Assembly (NCBI GenBank): GCA_019239825.1
Contig: JAFAZK010000003.1
Location: 1 to 47,942, forward strand
Source: Verrucomicrobiota bacterium
GTDB lineage: Bacteria > Verrucomicrobiota > Verrucomicrobiia > Chthoniobacterales > JAFAMB01
Direction of reading: 5' to 3'
DNA length: 47,942 nucleotides
Below, one piece after another: positions 1 to 8,102 of the stretch. A program made the translations under genes and the position numbers. How positions within the stretch are numbered: the first letter of the stretch is position 1; each line of letters opens with the position of its first letter. The notes beneath the pieces are model-generated. The model saw nothing but the letters and a program-made list of their open reading frames with translations. It ran no database searches and was not told the DNA's origin.

Positions 1-311
1 AGGTGGTGATGAACCTAATTTTGAATGGGGTGGAAGCGATGCGGTCCGTCCCGGAGCACGAACGAAATTTACTGGTAAAGACTTCGGGCAACGAAAGCAA
101 TGAAGTCCGGGTTAGTTTGCAAGACTCAGGAATCGGCATCGATCCTGAGATGAAAGAAGAAATCTTTGACGCTTTTTATACCACCAAGCCAGGCGGACTC
201 GGGATGGGGTTGGCGATCAGCCGGTCCATTGTTGAAACTCATGGGGGACGCCTATGGGTTACGCGCAACCAAGGTCCAGGTTCGACGTTTTGTTTCACGC
301 TGCGGACGTAA
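1..311 (+). CDS. Sensor histidine kinase, C-terminal fragment (5' end outside window)
   Basis: Only the last 103 codons are present; the reading frame is open to the left edge. The fragment is the catalytic HATPase_c domain. It shows an N-box (N-L-I-L-N-G-V-E-A-M), a G1 box (DSGIGIDPE), an F-box (FYTTK) and a G2 box (GLGMGLAISRSIVETHGG), so ATP binding looks intact. Wording of the N- and G2-boxes is almost the same as in the kinase at 5466 and the three giant kinases at 15526, 21219 and 34079, so this is another member of the same H-E-x-N-Q-P kinase family. Whether it is the end of a fourth giant fusion cannot be told from here. Confidence 0.9.
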   Translation, partial: VVMNLILNGVEAMRSVPEHERNLLVKTSGNESNEVRVSLQDSGIGIDPEMKEEIFDAFYTTKPGGLGMGLAISRSIVETHGGRLWVTRNQGPGSTFCFTLRT

Positions 312-614
312 GGGCGGATAAGGTTCTAGGTTCTAAGTTTTAGGTTTTGAGTTGTTGGCAGGTAACTACTTCGAAGTGACCTGGGGGTTATTTGGCGATA
401 CGTCACCGATTTCTGGCTAGGTTTAACGCTAAGAACGATTCTTCGAACGTTCTGTAATTCGTCTCGAGGTTAATCGCTAGTAGACTGATCTTAAAACCCT
501 TATAACCAATAGCTTATGGGTTGGTCGCCCCGTTGGCGCGGGAATTGATATACCTGATTCAGGAATAAAAAGCACCCCGGTGTCAGTATCAAAAGGGGCA
601 ATCAGCAGACTAAT
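312..614. other. Intergenic gap with T-A-G-G-T-T repeats
   Basis: No convincing gene. Just after the kinase stop codon lies a degenerate run of heptamer-like TAGGTTC/TAGGTTT units (321-351). The rest is AT-richer, plausible promoter territory for the YHS gene, but no clear -35/-10 pair stands out. Confidence 0.5.
321..351 (+). repeat. TAGGTTY short-unit repeat, copy 1
   Basis: Degenerate tandem units built on TAGGTTC/TAGGTTT directly downstream of a stop codon. A second tract of the same composition, in reverse complement, sits directly downstream of the gene ending at 11645 (11642-11691). Both follow a stop codon, suggesting a dispersed intergenic repeat rather than coding sequence. Confidence 0.5.
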
Positions 615-1220
615 ATGAATCGAATCCAACACGTGTACCTTGCTCGGCGTTCGGGTAAGAAGAAACATCAATTGATCTCGGAACTAAAACCTCTAACCCA
701 GTCGGCTGTTAGGTTTAGTTTTGTTGCTTTCGCCTTGTGGGCTTTTACAGCAACGAATAGCAATGCCGGCAGCCTTACCGCTGTGACCAAAGACCTAACT
801 CAGTCAGGAGTGCAGGTCTGGCTTGCGAAAGGTGAACACAAGTTAAACTTGGACACCAAAGGCGTTATTTTGAATGGCTACGATCCGGTGGCCTATTTCA
901 CCCAGAAGAAGGCGGTGAAGGGTAGCTCGAAATACCAGACCGCTTATCAAGGTGCGACTTACTATTTCAGTACTGCAGCGGATCTGGCTATCTTCAAAAA
1001 GAGCCCTGCAAAATACGTTCCGCAGTACGGTGGCTTTTGCGCCAACGGAATCGCGAACCGCCAAGTTAGTGCGGGCGATCCGACTGTCTTCTTCGTTCTT
1101 AAGGGAAAACTGTATGTCTGCGCTACCCCAGAAGCGGAGAAAGAGTTTCAGTCCAATGCGCAGGCCAATGTCAAGAAAGCCGATGACAATTGGGGCGACT
1201 CCTACGAGTGGTTCTATTAA
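615..1220 (+). CDS. Secreted YHS-domain protein
   Basis: 201 residues. The N-terminus is long and basic (RRSGKKK), followed by a hydrophobic stretch and an A-x-A-like cleavage region near residues 45-52, so the protein is probably exported. Residues about 78-190 are a YHS domain: G-Y-D-P-V-A-Y-F near the start, Y-x-F after the strand, and the conserved Y-G-G-F-C-A motif with the family cysteine. YHS domains are associated with metal or haem binding; no reaction can be assigned. The long n-region leaves the start uncertain; an internal TTG near the hydrophobic stretch is possible. It stands alone between gaps. Confidence 0.8.
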   Translation: MNRIQHVYLARRSGKKKHQLISELKPLTQSAVRFSFVAFALWAFTATNSNAGSLTAVTKDLTQSGVQVWLAKGEHKLNLDTKGVILNGYDPVAYFTQKKAVKGSSKYQTAYQGATYYFSTAADLAIFKKSPAKYVPQYGGFCANGIANRQVSAGDPTVFFVLKGKLYVCATPEAEKEFQSNAQANVKKADDNWGDSYEWFY

Positions 1221-1610
1221 GACTGGCTTAGCCGCATGATAGGGAACTAGGTTCGGTGGTTCTCCGTCTTCGTTCACTGGCAATCAGTAACCCGTGGGTC
1301 AGTAATCAGTACCGGATTTCCTGGAGATGACTGATTACTGACCTCCGGCTTTGGAGTCGGTCGATTCTACCGGCAAAATGACAGGGACTCCGAAAGACCG
1401 TTCCATCTTTCAAAAATCCGACCAGCCAGTCTTTTTGACGCGCTAGACCTGGAATCACCAATCAGGAATCGGAAATGCGAAGTGATCGCGAACTCCTCTG
1501 AACTGATTACTGGCCTACTGATTCTTAACTACTTTTAATTTCTGGGACGGGTTAATCCCTGCGAGATGGTGTAGCATGCAGCAACATCCAAAGTAGAGAA
1601 GGAACAGAAA
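1221..1610. other. Intergenic gap with CAGTAATCAGT dyads
   Basis: No gene is supported. The gap carries a 14-bp inverted repeat (1297-1343) and a third near-copy of one arm at 1502-1515. The last 60 bases hold the poxB ribosome-binding site. Confidence 0.55.
1297..1343. repeat. Perfect 14-bp inverted repeat GGTCAGTAATCAGT
   Basis: The arms at 1297-1310 (GGTCAGTAATCAGT) and 1330-1343 (ACTGATTACTGACC) are exact reverse complements around a 19-base spacer. A further copy with one mismatch (ACTGATTACTGGCC) lies at 1502-1515. There is no T-tract, so an intrinsic terminator is not indicated. Confidence 0.7.
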
Positions 1611-3338
1611 ATGACTCAAAAGACGGTAGCTGAGATCTTTATCGAAACGCTCATCGCCGCGGGCGTGACCAGGATTTACGGCGTCGTAGGTGATTCATTG
1701 AACGGCATTCTGGAAGAGGTTCGACGGACCAAAAAGATCGAGTGGATAGGGGTTCGTCATGAAGAGACGGCGGCGTTTGCGGCGGGAGCTCAAGCTCATT
1801 TGACCGGTGAGTTGGCGGTTTGCGCCGGCAGCTGCGGACCGGGCAATATGCACTTGATCAACGGACTCTACGATTGCCATCGCAGCCGGGTACCCGTGCT
1901 GGCTCTAGCGGCTCAAATTCCGAGCCAGGAGATTGGCAGCAACTACTTTCAGGAAACCCATCCGGACCAGCTTTTCCGCGATTGCAGTGATTACTGCGAG
2001 CTGATTTCCCAGACGACCCAAGTCCCGCGGGTCTTAGAGATCGCCATTCAAACTGCGCTAACCAAGAAAGGTGTTGCGGTGGTAGCGATACCCGGTGACA
2101 TCGCTCTCAAACCGGCAACGTACCGTAAGCCGAGCGCCACCATCAAGCCATGTCATCCGGTGGTGAGTCCGTCTGACGAAGAAATAAAAAGCTTAGCCGC
2201 ACTGCTTGGTGAAGGGAAAGCCGTCACCATTCTAGGGGGAGCCGGATGTGCAGGTGCGCATGCCGAACTGATGCAGCTAGCTGGTAAACTCAAATCTCCG
2301 ATTGTTTCTGCGCTAAGAGGGAGGGAACACATCCAGTACGATAGTCCTTACGATGTGGGTTTGACCGGTCTAATCGGTTTCTCTTCCGGCTACCACGCGA
2401 TTATGGAAGCCGACACGCTCTTAATGTTGGGTACCGATTTTCCCTATACTCAGTTCTATCCGGAGAAAGCAACGGTTATCCAGGTCGATCTCCGCGGCGA
2501 AAACCTTGGTCGTCGCACGCGATTGGACCTTGGGATTATTGGCGACGTAAAAGCGACCCTGCAAGGATTATTGCCTTTGGTGAGCGAGAAAAAAGATGAC
2601 GCGCACCTGAAACGTTTTATCAGTCACTATCAAGATGTCCGTAAGGGATTGGATGAGCTGGCGGTGGGGCATCCGGGTCGCAAACCCATGCATCCCCAAT
2701 ACGTCGCCAAAGTAGTGGACGAGTTGGCTGCCGATGATGCGATTTTTTCTTGTGATGTCGGCACTCCCACGGTGTGGGCTGCTCGTTATCTAACCATGAA
2801 TGGTAAGCGGCGCCTATTAGGTTCGTTTAATCATGGATCGATGGCGAACGCCATGCCTCAAGCCATTGGTGCGCAGCTCACCTTCCCTGGCCGTCAAATC
2901 GTTACCTTCTCCGGGGATGGCGGACTCTCCATGATGCTAGGAGATCTATTGTCGCTGCATCAACATAAGTTGCCGGTAAAAATAGTCGTGTTTAGCAACA
3001 GCGCGCTTGCGTTTGTCGAACTGGAAATGCTGGCCGCCGGCATTCTGGGGGACGGAACCCAGTTGGTGAATCCTGATTTTGTTGGACTGGCTCGCTCGGT
3101 CGGGATGTTCGCGGCTAAAGTGGAGGATCCGGCCGATTTGAAACCGGCGGTAACCCAGGCGCTCCAGCACGACGGACCGGCGTTGATTGAAGCAGTGGTC
3201 AATCGCTCGGAGCTTTCCATGCCGCCAACCATCAAGGTGAATCAGGCGGTCGGGTTCAATTTATGGGCGCTCAAAGCCGTACTTAATGGCCGTGGTGATG
3301 AGGTCATTGACTTGGCGGTTAGTAATCTGGTGCGGTAG
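1611..3338 (+). CDS. poxB: Pyruvate dehydrogenase (quinone), ThDP-dependent
   Basis: 575 residues, close to E. coli PoxB (572). It oxidatively decarboxylates pyruvate to acetate and CO2 and passes electrons via FAD to membrane quinone. The ThDP N-terminal domain has the R-H-E-E motif with the cofactor-activating Glu51; the central FAD-type domain spans about 190-340; the C-terminal ThDP domain carries G-D-G at 435-437 and the closing Asn463. The final ~24 residues (R-G-D-E-V-I-D-L-A) match the PoxB lipid-activated membrane-binding tail, which separates it from acetolactate synthase. A GAAGGA Shine-Dalgarno lies about 8 nt before the ATG. It appears monocistronic. Co-induction with stress, as in E. 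coli, is not visible here. Confidence 0.95.
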   Translation: MTQKTVAEIFIETLIAAGVTRIYGVVGDSLNGILEEVRRTKKIEWIGVRHEETAAFAAGAQAHLTGELAVCAGSCGPGNMHLINGLYDCHRSRVPVLALAAQIPSQEIGSNYFQETHPDQLFRDCSDYCELISQTTQVPRVLEIAIQTALTKKGVAVVAIPGDIALKPATYRKPSATIKPCHPVVSPSDEEIKSLAALLGEGKAVTILGGAGCAGAHAELMQLAGKLKSPIVSALRGREHIQYDSPYDVGLTGLIGFSSGYHAIMEADTLLMLGTDFPYTQFYPEKATVIQVDLRGENLGRRTRLDLGIIGDVKATLQGLLPLVSEKKDDAHLKRFISHYQDVRKGLDELAVGHPGRKPMHPQYVAKVVDELAADDAIFSCDVGTPTVWAARYLTMNGKRRLLGSFNHGSMANAMPQAIGAQLTFPGRQIVTFSGDGGLSMMLGDLLSLHQHKLPVKIVVFSNSALAFVELEMLAAGILGDGTQLVNPDFVGLARSVGMFAAKVEDPADLKPAVTQALQHDGPALIEAVVNRSELSMPPTIKVNQAVGFNLWALKAVLNGRGDEVIDLAVSNLVR

Positions 3339-3359
3339 GGATAGACGCGGTCGAAAGGG

Positions 3360-3464
3360 CACCTGGAGGGGAGCCGCTTTTCCCCGCTGTAAAACCGAAC
3401 GCTTGGCTGGTCGGAAAACGAATGTACTACCAAAAAGTTCGATAGCAGGCGGCTCCCGCGAACG
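3360..3464 (+). repeat. GAGCCGC-bounded ~100-bp element, copy 1
   Basis: Starts CCTGGAGGGGAGCCGCTTTT and ends GGCGGCTCCCGCGAACG, so the ends are complementary (GGAGCCGC/GCGGCTCC). Copies of almost equal length and the same ends are at 12633-12736 (same strand) and 12823-12919 (opposite strand); the interior is much less conserved. This is typical of a mobile palindromic (REP/MITE-type) element. Confidence 0.75.
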
Positions 3465-3610
3465 TCGGAGTGGTGCAGCAATCTATGTTGGCGGCGATTC
3501 GAACCAAAACGACAGGGCCGAGCTGTGGGTGGGGCATTACCTTGAAACCTTCCCTGCCTTCATTCGTGGCTTCCGGACAATTCACTGGGACGGAAACCTG
3601 TCGAACAACA

Positions 3611-3770
3611 GCTCCGTAGGAGCGCGATTTTATAGCCAAGGCAACCCGCACGCGGTTAGCTCCGTTAGGAGCGGCATAGAAGGTTGTTTCCGAATTAGAT
3701 GCCGCTTCTAACGGAGCTGTTGCCATTTTCTTTGTGTCGCTATCTATAAAGATTTCGCTCCTACGGAGCT
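3611..3770. repeat. Cluster of four GCTCCGTAGGAGCG units
   Basis: Units GCTCCGTAGGAGCG (3611-3624) and GCTCCGTTAGGAGCGG (3659-3674) face two reverse-oriented units (about 3702-3717 and 3756-3770). Each unit is a small dyad and the two pairs together form a larger inverted arrangement, like bacterial interspersed mosaic elements. Confidence 0.7.
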
Positions 3771-3873
3771 CGGCCCCCGTATCGTTTTCGGACGAACAGG
3801 AGCTCATCCCTACCGGGACCAAGGGTAACCGCTCCTGGCAGCCAGCGTCGACAGCGATTAGAGTCTGAGCGCA

Positions 3874-5004
3874 ATGGACCAGGCGAATCTCGACGCTAAG
3901 CGGGTCGCAGAACCGCGCAAGCGTGAGTCGCAGCTTCTGTCCGCCATTCGGCGCTACGGCTTATCCGGGCTCGGTGTTTGTTTAGCGCTGGGTATCGCGC
4001 TTTTGCTCCACCAGTTCCACTTCGGCAATGTGGAGGTCCCCCTTTTACTTGTCGCAGTCGCCATGGCCGCTTGGTACGGGGGACCCGGACCTGCCTTTCT
4101 GGCCTGGGCGCTTGCTTGTGTCGGCCTTGACTATTTTTTCGTAGAGCCCCTATATTCCATCGAAATTGCGCTGAATGAGCTCCCGTATTTTATCGTTTTT
4201 GCCTTGTTCGCGGCTTTAGTTACGTGGTTTAGCATCGTGCGACGCCGAGTTGAGCGAGAACTTCTCCAAACTCGCGATGATCTGGAAAAACGCAGCGCTG
4301 ATCTTGCTGCTAGCAACAAGGAATTGGAGGCGTTTGCCTATTCCGTTTCTCATGATCTGCGGGCGCCCCTTCGTCACATGGCGGGGTTCTCCGAGCTTCT
4401 CCAAAAAAACAGCGCCCAAGTTTTAGATGAGAAGAGTAAACGCTATGTCGGCGTGATCCTCGAGTCGGCTAAGAAGATGGGTACGTTAATCGACGATCTT
4501 TTGTCCTTTTCCAGAATTGGCCGGGCTGAGATCAATAAGACGGTAGTCAATCTGGGACAACTCGCGGAAGAAGCTTTGGCCGAAGTTCGACGCGACCTTG
4601 GCGATCGCAAGATTGTTTGGAAGGTCGAGAGGTTGCCGGCTGCTTACGGAGACCGGACAATGCTACGGCTGGCTCTGGTGAATCTTATTTCGAACGCGGC
4701 AAAGTTCACGCGCACCCGTACGCCGGTGGAAATCCGGATCGGCCCGATGCCGGCGACTGATGATCAGGTGGTTATTTTTGTCCGAGACAATGGGGTCGGC
4801 TTTGATATGAAATATGTTGGCAAGCTATTTGGCGTGTTCCAACGTCTTCATTCGGGGGAAACGTTTGAGGGAACCGGCATTGGTTTAGCGACGGTGCAAC
4901 GGATTGCCCATCGCCACGGAGGCAGGGCCTGGGGTGAAGGGGCAGTGGACCAAGGAGCGACGTTTTACCTATCAATAGCGAAGTCGAAGCAAATTAACTT
5001 ATGA
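3874..5004 (+). CDS. Membrane sensor histidine kinase with DUF4118 domain
   Basis: 376 residues. Residues about 28-125 hold four hydrophobic segments with the A-W-Y-G-G and D-Y-F-F-V-E-P motifs of the DUF4118 (KdpD-type) membrane domain. A short coiled linker follows, then HisKA with phospho-acceptor His160 in S-V-S-H-D-L-R-A-P-L, and HATPase_c with N-box (N270, N274), G1 D-N-G-V-G-F and G2 G-T-G-I-G-L. The kinase core is the phytochrome/Cph1-like type commonly paired with Rcp1-like receivers. Its last four bases overlap the next gene (ATGA), so translation is coupled with the response regulator at 5001, its likely partner. The signal sensed is unknown. Confidence 0.92.
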   Translation: MDQANLDAKRVAEPRKRESQLLSAIRRYGLSGLGVCLALGIALLLHQFHFGNVEVPLLLVAVAMAAWYGGPGPAFLAWALACVGLDYFFVEPLYSIEIALNELPYFIVFALFAALVTWFSIVRRRVERELLQTRDDLEKRSADLAASNKELEAFAYSVSHDLRAPLRHMAGFSELLQKNSAQVLDEKSKRYVGVILESAKKMGTLIDDLLSFSRIGRAEINKTVVNLGQLAEEALAEVRRDLGDRKIVWKVERLPAAYGDRTMLRLALVNLISNAAKFTRTRTPVEIRIGPMPATDDQVVIFVRDNGVGFDMKYVGKLFGVFQRLHSGETFEGTGIGLATVQRIAHRHGGRAWGEGAVDQGATFYLSIAKSKQINL

Positions 5005-5462
5005 GTGTCCTAGGACGTATCCTGCTCGTTGAAGACGACCCTAACGATGTCGAACTCACTTTAACGGCTTTAGAAGAATATCATTTGGCCAACGAGGTGG
5101 TGGTAACCCGTGATGGCGCGGAAGCGCTCGACTATCTCTATCGCCGAGGTGCTTATGCTGACCGTTCGAACGGTAGCCCAGCGGTTCTGCTCTTGGATTT
5201 GAAACTGCCCAAAGTCGACGGTTTGGAAGTGCTTCAACAGATTAAGCTAGATGAAAGACTGAAGCTGATTCCGGTGGTTGTGCTCACTTCATCCCGGGAG
5301 GAACGAGACATGGTGGCCAGTTATCGCCTGGGGGTGAATGCCTACGTCGTCAAGCCAGTGGATTTTCACGAATTCGTTAACGCGATTAAAGAATTGGGAG
5401 TTTTTTGGGCTATCGTCAATGAACCGCCACCAGGAAGCATTAAAAGACCTGGCGCCGCGTAG
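5001..5462 (+). CDS. Single-domain response regulator, Rcp1/CheY-like
   Basis: 153 residues, one receiver domain and no output domain. The acidic pocket is E11-D12-D13, the phospho-acceptor is Asp66 in L-L-L-D-L-K-L-P, with Thr96 and Lys118 (V-V-K-P) in the usual places. The 20-residue loop insertion and the L-K-L-P-K-V-D-G-L-E-V-L motif are typical of Rcp1-type regulators partnered with phytochrome-like kinases. It starts inside the stop codon of the kinase gene and ends 3 bases before the next start, so all three genes form one operon. Without a DNA-binding domain it should act by protein contact or as a phospho-shuttle. Confidence 0.93.
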   Translation: MSVLGRILLVEDDPNDVELTLTALEEYHLANEVVVTRDGAEALDYLYRRGAYADRSNGSPAVLLLDLKLPKVDGLEVLQQIKLDERLKLIPVVVLTSSREERDMVASYRLGVNAYVVKPVDFHEFVNAIKELGVFWAIVNEPPPGSIKRPGAA

Positions 5463-5465
5463 GTA

Positions 5466-7031
5466 ATGGAAAAAGCATTCAAACCGCGGCTCCGTATCCT
5501 GTATCTGGAAGATGATCCTAGAGACGCGGAGCTCGTCCAGGAGACACTCGCAGCCGATGGCATTGAGTCCGACATAATCAGAGTTGAAACGGAGGCGGAC
5601 TTTATCGCCGCCCTGCAACAAGGGGGCTTTGATTTGGTTCTGGCTGACTACACGCTTCCATCATTCGATGGCCTTTCGGCACTGGACATTGTCCAGCAGA
5701 ACTGGCCTGAGGTGCCGTTAATTTTTGTCTCTGGAACGTTGGGTGAAGAGCTTGCCATCGAAGCGCTCAAAAGAGGTGCGACTGACTACGTGTTCAAGAC
5801 GCGGTTACCCAGAATCATACCTTCAGTGCAACGCGCTTTAAGAGAGGCTAGAGAACGCAACGACCTCATTCGAGCACAAGAAGCCCTCCGGCAAAGTGAA
5901 GCCTATCTGGCCGAAGCGCAAAGGATCAGCCACATCGGCAGCTTCGGTTGGGACATTGCCAGTGGAAGGATTTACTGGTCGCAGGAAACCTATCGAATTT
6001 TCGAACCCGATTCGGCGAGTGAACCGACCTTGGCATTGGTGCTGGAACGGACTCATCCGGAAGACAGGGCAATGGTGCGGCAGTTAGTCGACCGGGCGGT
6101 AAATGAGAAAACCGATTTCGACTTTGAACATCGCTTATTGATGCCGAATGGCTGCGTCAAATACGTGCGGGCCGCCGGCCGGCCGTCGCAAGGTAAATCA
6201 GGAGGCTTTGAATTCATGGGGTTTGTCTCAGACATAACTGAGCGCAAACTAGGTGAGGAGGCGTTGCAGAAGGTGCAAGCAGAGCTGGCCCATGTTACCC
6301 GAGTAACTACTTTGGGCGAGCTGACCGCGTCTATCGCGCACGAGATCAATCAACCGTTGACCGCCATCGTCAGTAACGCGAGCGCCGGCCTCCGTTGGTT
6401 GTCGGCGGATTCACCTAATATGGAGGAAGCGCGGGAAGCGATTCGGCGCATCGTTCGTGATGGTAATCGGGCTGGCGACGTGATCTCGAGAATGAGGGCG
6501 CTGTTCAAAAAGGCGCCGGTGACCAAGGAACACTTTGATATTAATGAAGCCATCGAGGAAGTCCTAGCCATGACTCATGCTGAGGCCCAAAGGAGCCGGG
6601 TATTGGTCCGGACCAGGTTAGATGGTGATGTGCCGCCGATTCTAGGGGATCGAGTTCAATTGCAACAAGTGGTGCTCAATCTCGTGATCAACGCGATGGA
6701 AGCGATGAGTGGAATGGAGGAGGGCCCCGGAGAACTTCTGGTCAGCACCAAAAAAAGTCTTTGGACAAAAATCCCGATAAGCGAGACAGCCCCGTTAGCG
6801 GACAAATCAAGCTGTGTTTTAGCGGCCGTTCGGGATTCGGGCCCAGGTTTACTCTCCACCAGCCTAGCCCAACTTTTTACCGCCTTCTATACAACGAAGG
6901 CGCACGGCCTCGGCATGGGGCTTGCAGTTAGCCGCTCGATTATTGAAGCTCACGGCGGGCGCCTGGAAGCCTTTCCTAACGAGGATCGCGGCGCTACGTT
7001 TCAGTTCACGCTACCCATTTTGCCTGGCTGA
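5466..7031 (+). CDS. REC-PAS-histidine kinase
   Basis: 521 residues, soluble. An N-terminal receiver (about 10-125) has acidic residues E15-D16-D17, phospho-acceptor Asp61 (L-A-D-Y-T-L-P) and K111. A PAS_3-type domain follows (about 150-265; ends in S-D-I-T-E-R), then a dimerisation domain with H292 in A-H-E-I-N-Q-P-L, and HATPase_c (N-box near 405-414, D-S-G-P-G-L, G-L-G-M-G-L). The receiver comes before the kinase, so its phosphorylation may gate the kinase, probably downstream of the first kinase and shuttle of this operon. The kinase core closely resembles those of the giant proteins at 15526, 21219 and 34079. Confidence 0.92.
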   Translation: MEKAFKPRLRILYLEDDPRDAELVQETLAADGIESDIIRVETEADFIAALQQGGFDLVLADYTLPSFDGLSALDIVQQNWPEVPLIFVSGTLGEELAIEALKRGATDYVFKTRLPRIIPSVQRALREARERNDLIRAQEALRQSEAYLAEAQRISHIGSFGWDIASGRIYWSQETYRIFEPDSASEPTLALVLERTHPEDRAMVRQLVDRAVNEKTDFDFEHRLLMPNGCVKYVRAAGRPSQGKSGGFEFMGFVSDITERKLGEEALQKVQAELAHVTRVTTLGELTASIAHEINQPLTAIVSNASAGLRWLSADSPNMEEAREAIRRIVRDGNRAGDVISRMRALFKKAPVTKEHFDINEAIEEVLAMTHAEAQRSRVLVRTRLDGDVPPILGDRVQLQQVVLNLVINAMEAMSGMEEGPGELLVSTKKSLWTKIPISETAPLADKSSCVLAAVRDSGPGLLSTSLAQLFTAFYTTKAHGLGMGLAVSRSIIEAHGGRLEAFPNEDRGATFQFTLPILPG

Positions 7032-7287
7032 CCAACTTTGTGTCTCGTAGGGACGAGATGAAAGGTAAGGCGAAGAACTGTGGCGCCCCAGGTTTGGTTT
7101 CTTTATCGCGCTGATCCGCGTCGATTTTGAGCCGTGGTACGAGTTTGTGATACCGGTCCGAGAAAACCGAACGCACTTTAATTTTTAACGAAAATCGTAG
7201 TTGCGGCGCGAGGACAAACGCTCAAAACCGGCGCGGAGCAGCGCAGACAGCAACAACACCGTTGGCGCGCCGAGTTTTTCGCTACCA

Positions 7288-7760
7288 TCATGTTCGTCCA
7301 TCCGGGACACTTTCGCCGACCTTAGGAAGCCCCAAGAGGTATGCCAGCCGAGCATCATATTCATCGCAGATGGGAGAGTTCCCGTCCTGGTCTATCCACT
7401 CGGGATGCTGCGACCGTAGCGATGCCCGAATCAACGCCCGTAATTCGGCGTAGGCTGGATTTTTTTTATCCGACTTCGCGACCATAAATCCTAAGGCTGA
7501 GGTCGGGTGGCGAGCCGGATGGGTTCGGTCTGGTGGTGCATCTCGGTTGTAGTGAGTGCTCGCCACATACCGCACCAGGCATTGCTTGGACCCGACCAAA
7601 CTCGTTGCCACATCGCGCGCCGGCGAGCCCGGATTGCGGCTTTCCTGTCCTGTACGGCTAGCAAGAAGCCAAGAGCGCCACTTTGGGTCAGGGTCGGGAT
7701 CGGCGCGGTATCCGGGTACCGGAGCCGATATTCATGAACCGTGTCGATCGTCCGAAACAT
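7288..7760 (-). pseudogene. Possible frameshifted hypothetical gene
   Basis: On the minus strand an ATG at 7760 is preceded by AAAGGATCACT, a good Shine-Dalgarno. The first frame runs M-F-R-T-I-D-T-V-H-E-Y to about position 7630 with ordinary composition, then turns Trp/Met-rich and stops at 7491. A second frame becomes coding-like at about 7620 (R-D-V-A-T-S-L-V) and continues through A-Y-A-E-L-R-A-L-I-R-A-S-L-R to a stop at 7288. Joining them would give a product of about 155 residues. Both parts contain a similar A-L-G-F-(L/M)-(L/V)-A segment. The family is not recognised. Either a real frameshift or a sequencing error would explain it; chance overlap of two frames is the alternative. Confidence 0.35.
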
Positions 7761-7975
7761 AGTGATCCTTTTTTAAGCTGTTAATTGGTTTTCCAGAAGT
7801 AGATCAGGTTCCATGCCAGGGGATTCTATGTGGTGTAAGTGGTTTTTAGTAAGTGACTTGTGTCGGAATGGCCGCATTCCAACCTCAGAACAAATTGTTG
7901 GACGTTCGAAGAATCGTTCGCCTCGCGGCTATCTTTAACGCTATGCTGCCCGCGGCGTGGTGACCTGCGCAGAAA

Positions 7976-7995
7976 CCGATACCATGGTCTAATCG
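7976..7995 (+). promoter_or_regulatory. Conserved 20-bp motif, copy b (before DoxX gene)
   Basis: Reads CCGATACCATGGTCTAATCG. It matches 17 of 20 or more positions of the copy at 11707 and shares its ATAC..TGGT..AAT skeleton with the copies at 14587, 33913 and 42140. It is on the coding strand of the downstream DoxX gene, 107 nt before its ATG. The centre (ACCATGGT) is a perfect palindrome here. Confidence 0.6.
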
Positions 7996-8102
7996 ATTCG
8001 CGTTTGCGTTTTCGGTAGAATCGTTCCTATGAACGAAGTGCTCGCTAAGGAAAGTTGCAGGAATAAAAAGACGGGTATTAAAATCAAAATGGTAGGGAAA
8101 CG

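Larger units (their letters stand above)
3339..3873. other. Gene-free gap built from two repeat families
   Basis: Open frames exist on both strands (for example minus 3427-3822) but they merely translate repeat sequence. The gap contains one GAGCCGC element (3360-3464) and a four-unit GCTCCGTAGGAGCG cluster (3611-3770). Confidence 0.6.
7032..8102. other. Large gap with possible broken gene and an upstream regulatory motif
   Basis: No intact gene is convincing over about 1.07 kb. A small hairpin (TCTCGTAGGGACGAGA, about 7042-7057) belongs to the GGGACGAG repeat type seen at 13976 and 22028. A probable frameshifted minus-strand gene occupies 7288-7760. Motif copy b is at 7976-7995. The remaining 7761-7975 shows nothing recognisable. 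Confidence 0.5.

Noticed and set aside
843..1283. 146-codon minus-strand frame opposite the YHS gene
   Set aside because: Shadow of the YHS coding frame; the plus-strand product has clear family motifs.
3427..3822. 131-codon minus-strand open frame (and the plus-strand frame 3286-3711)
   Set aside because: Both read through the GAGCCGC element and the GCTCC repeat cluster; no family motifs and no ribosome-binding site.
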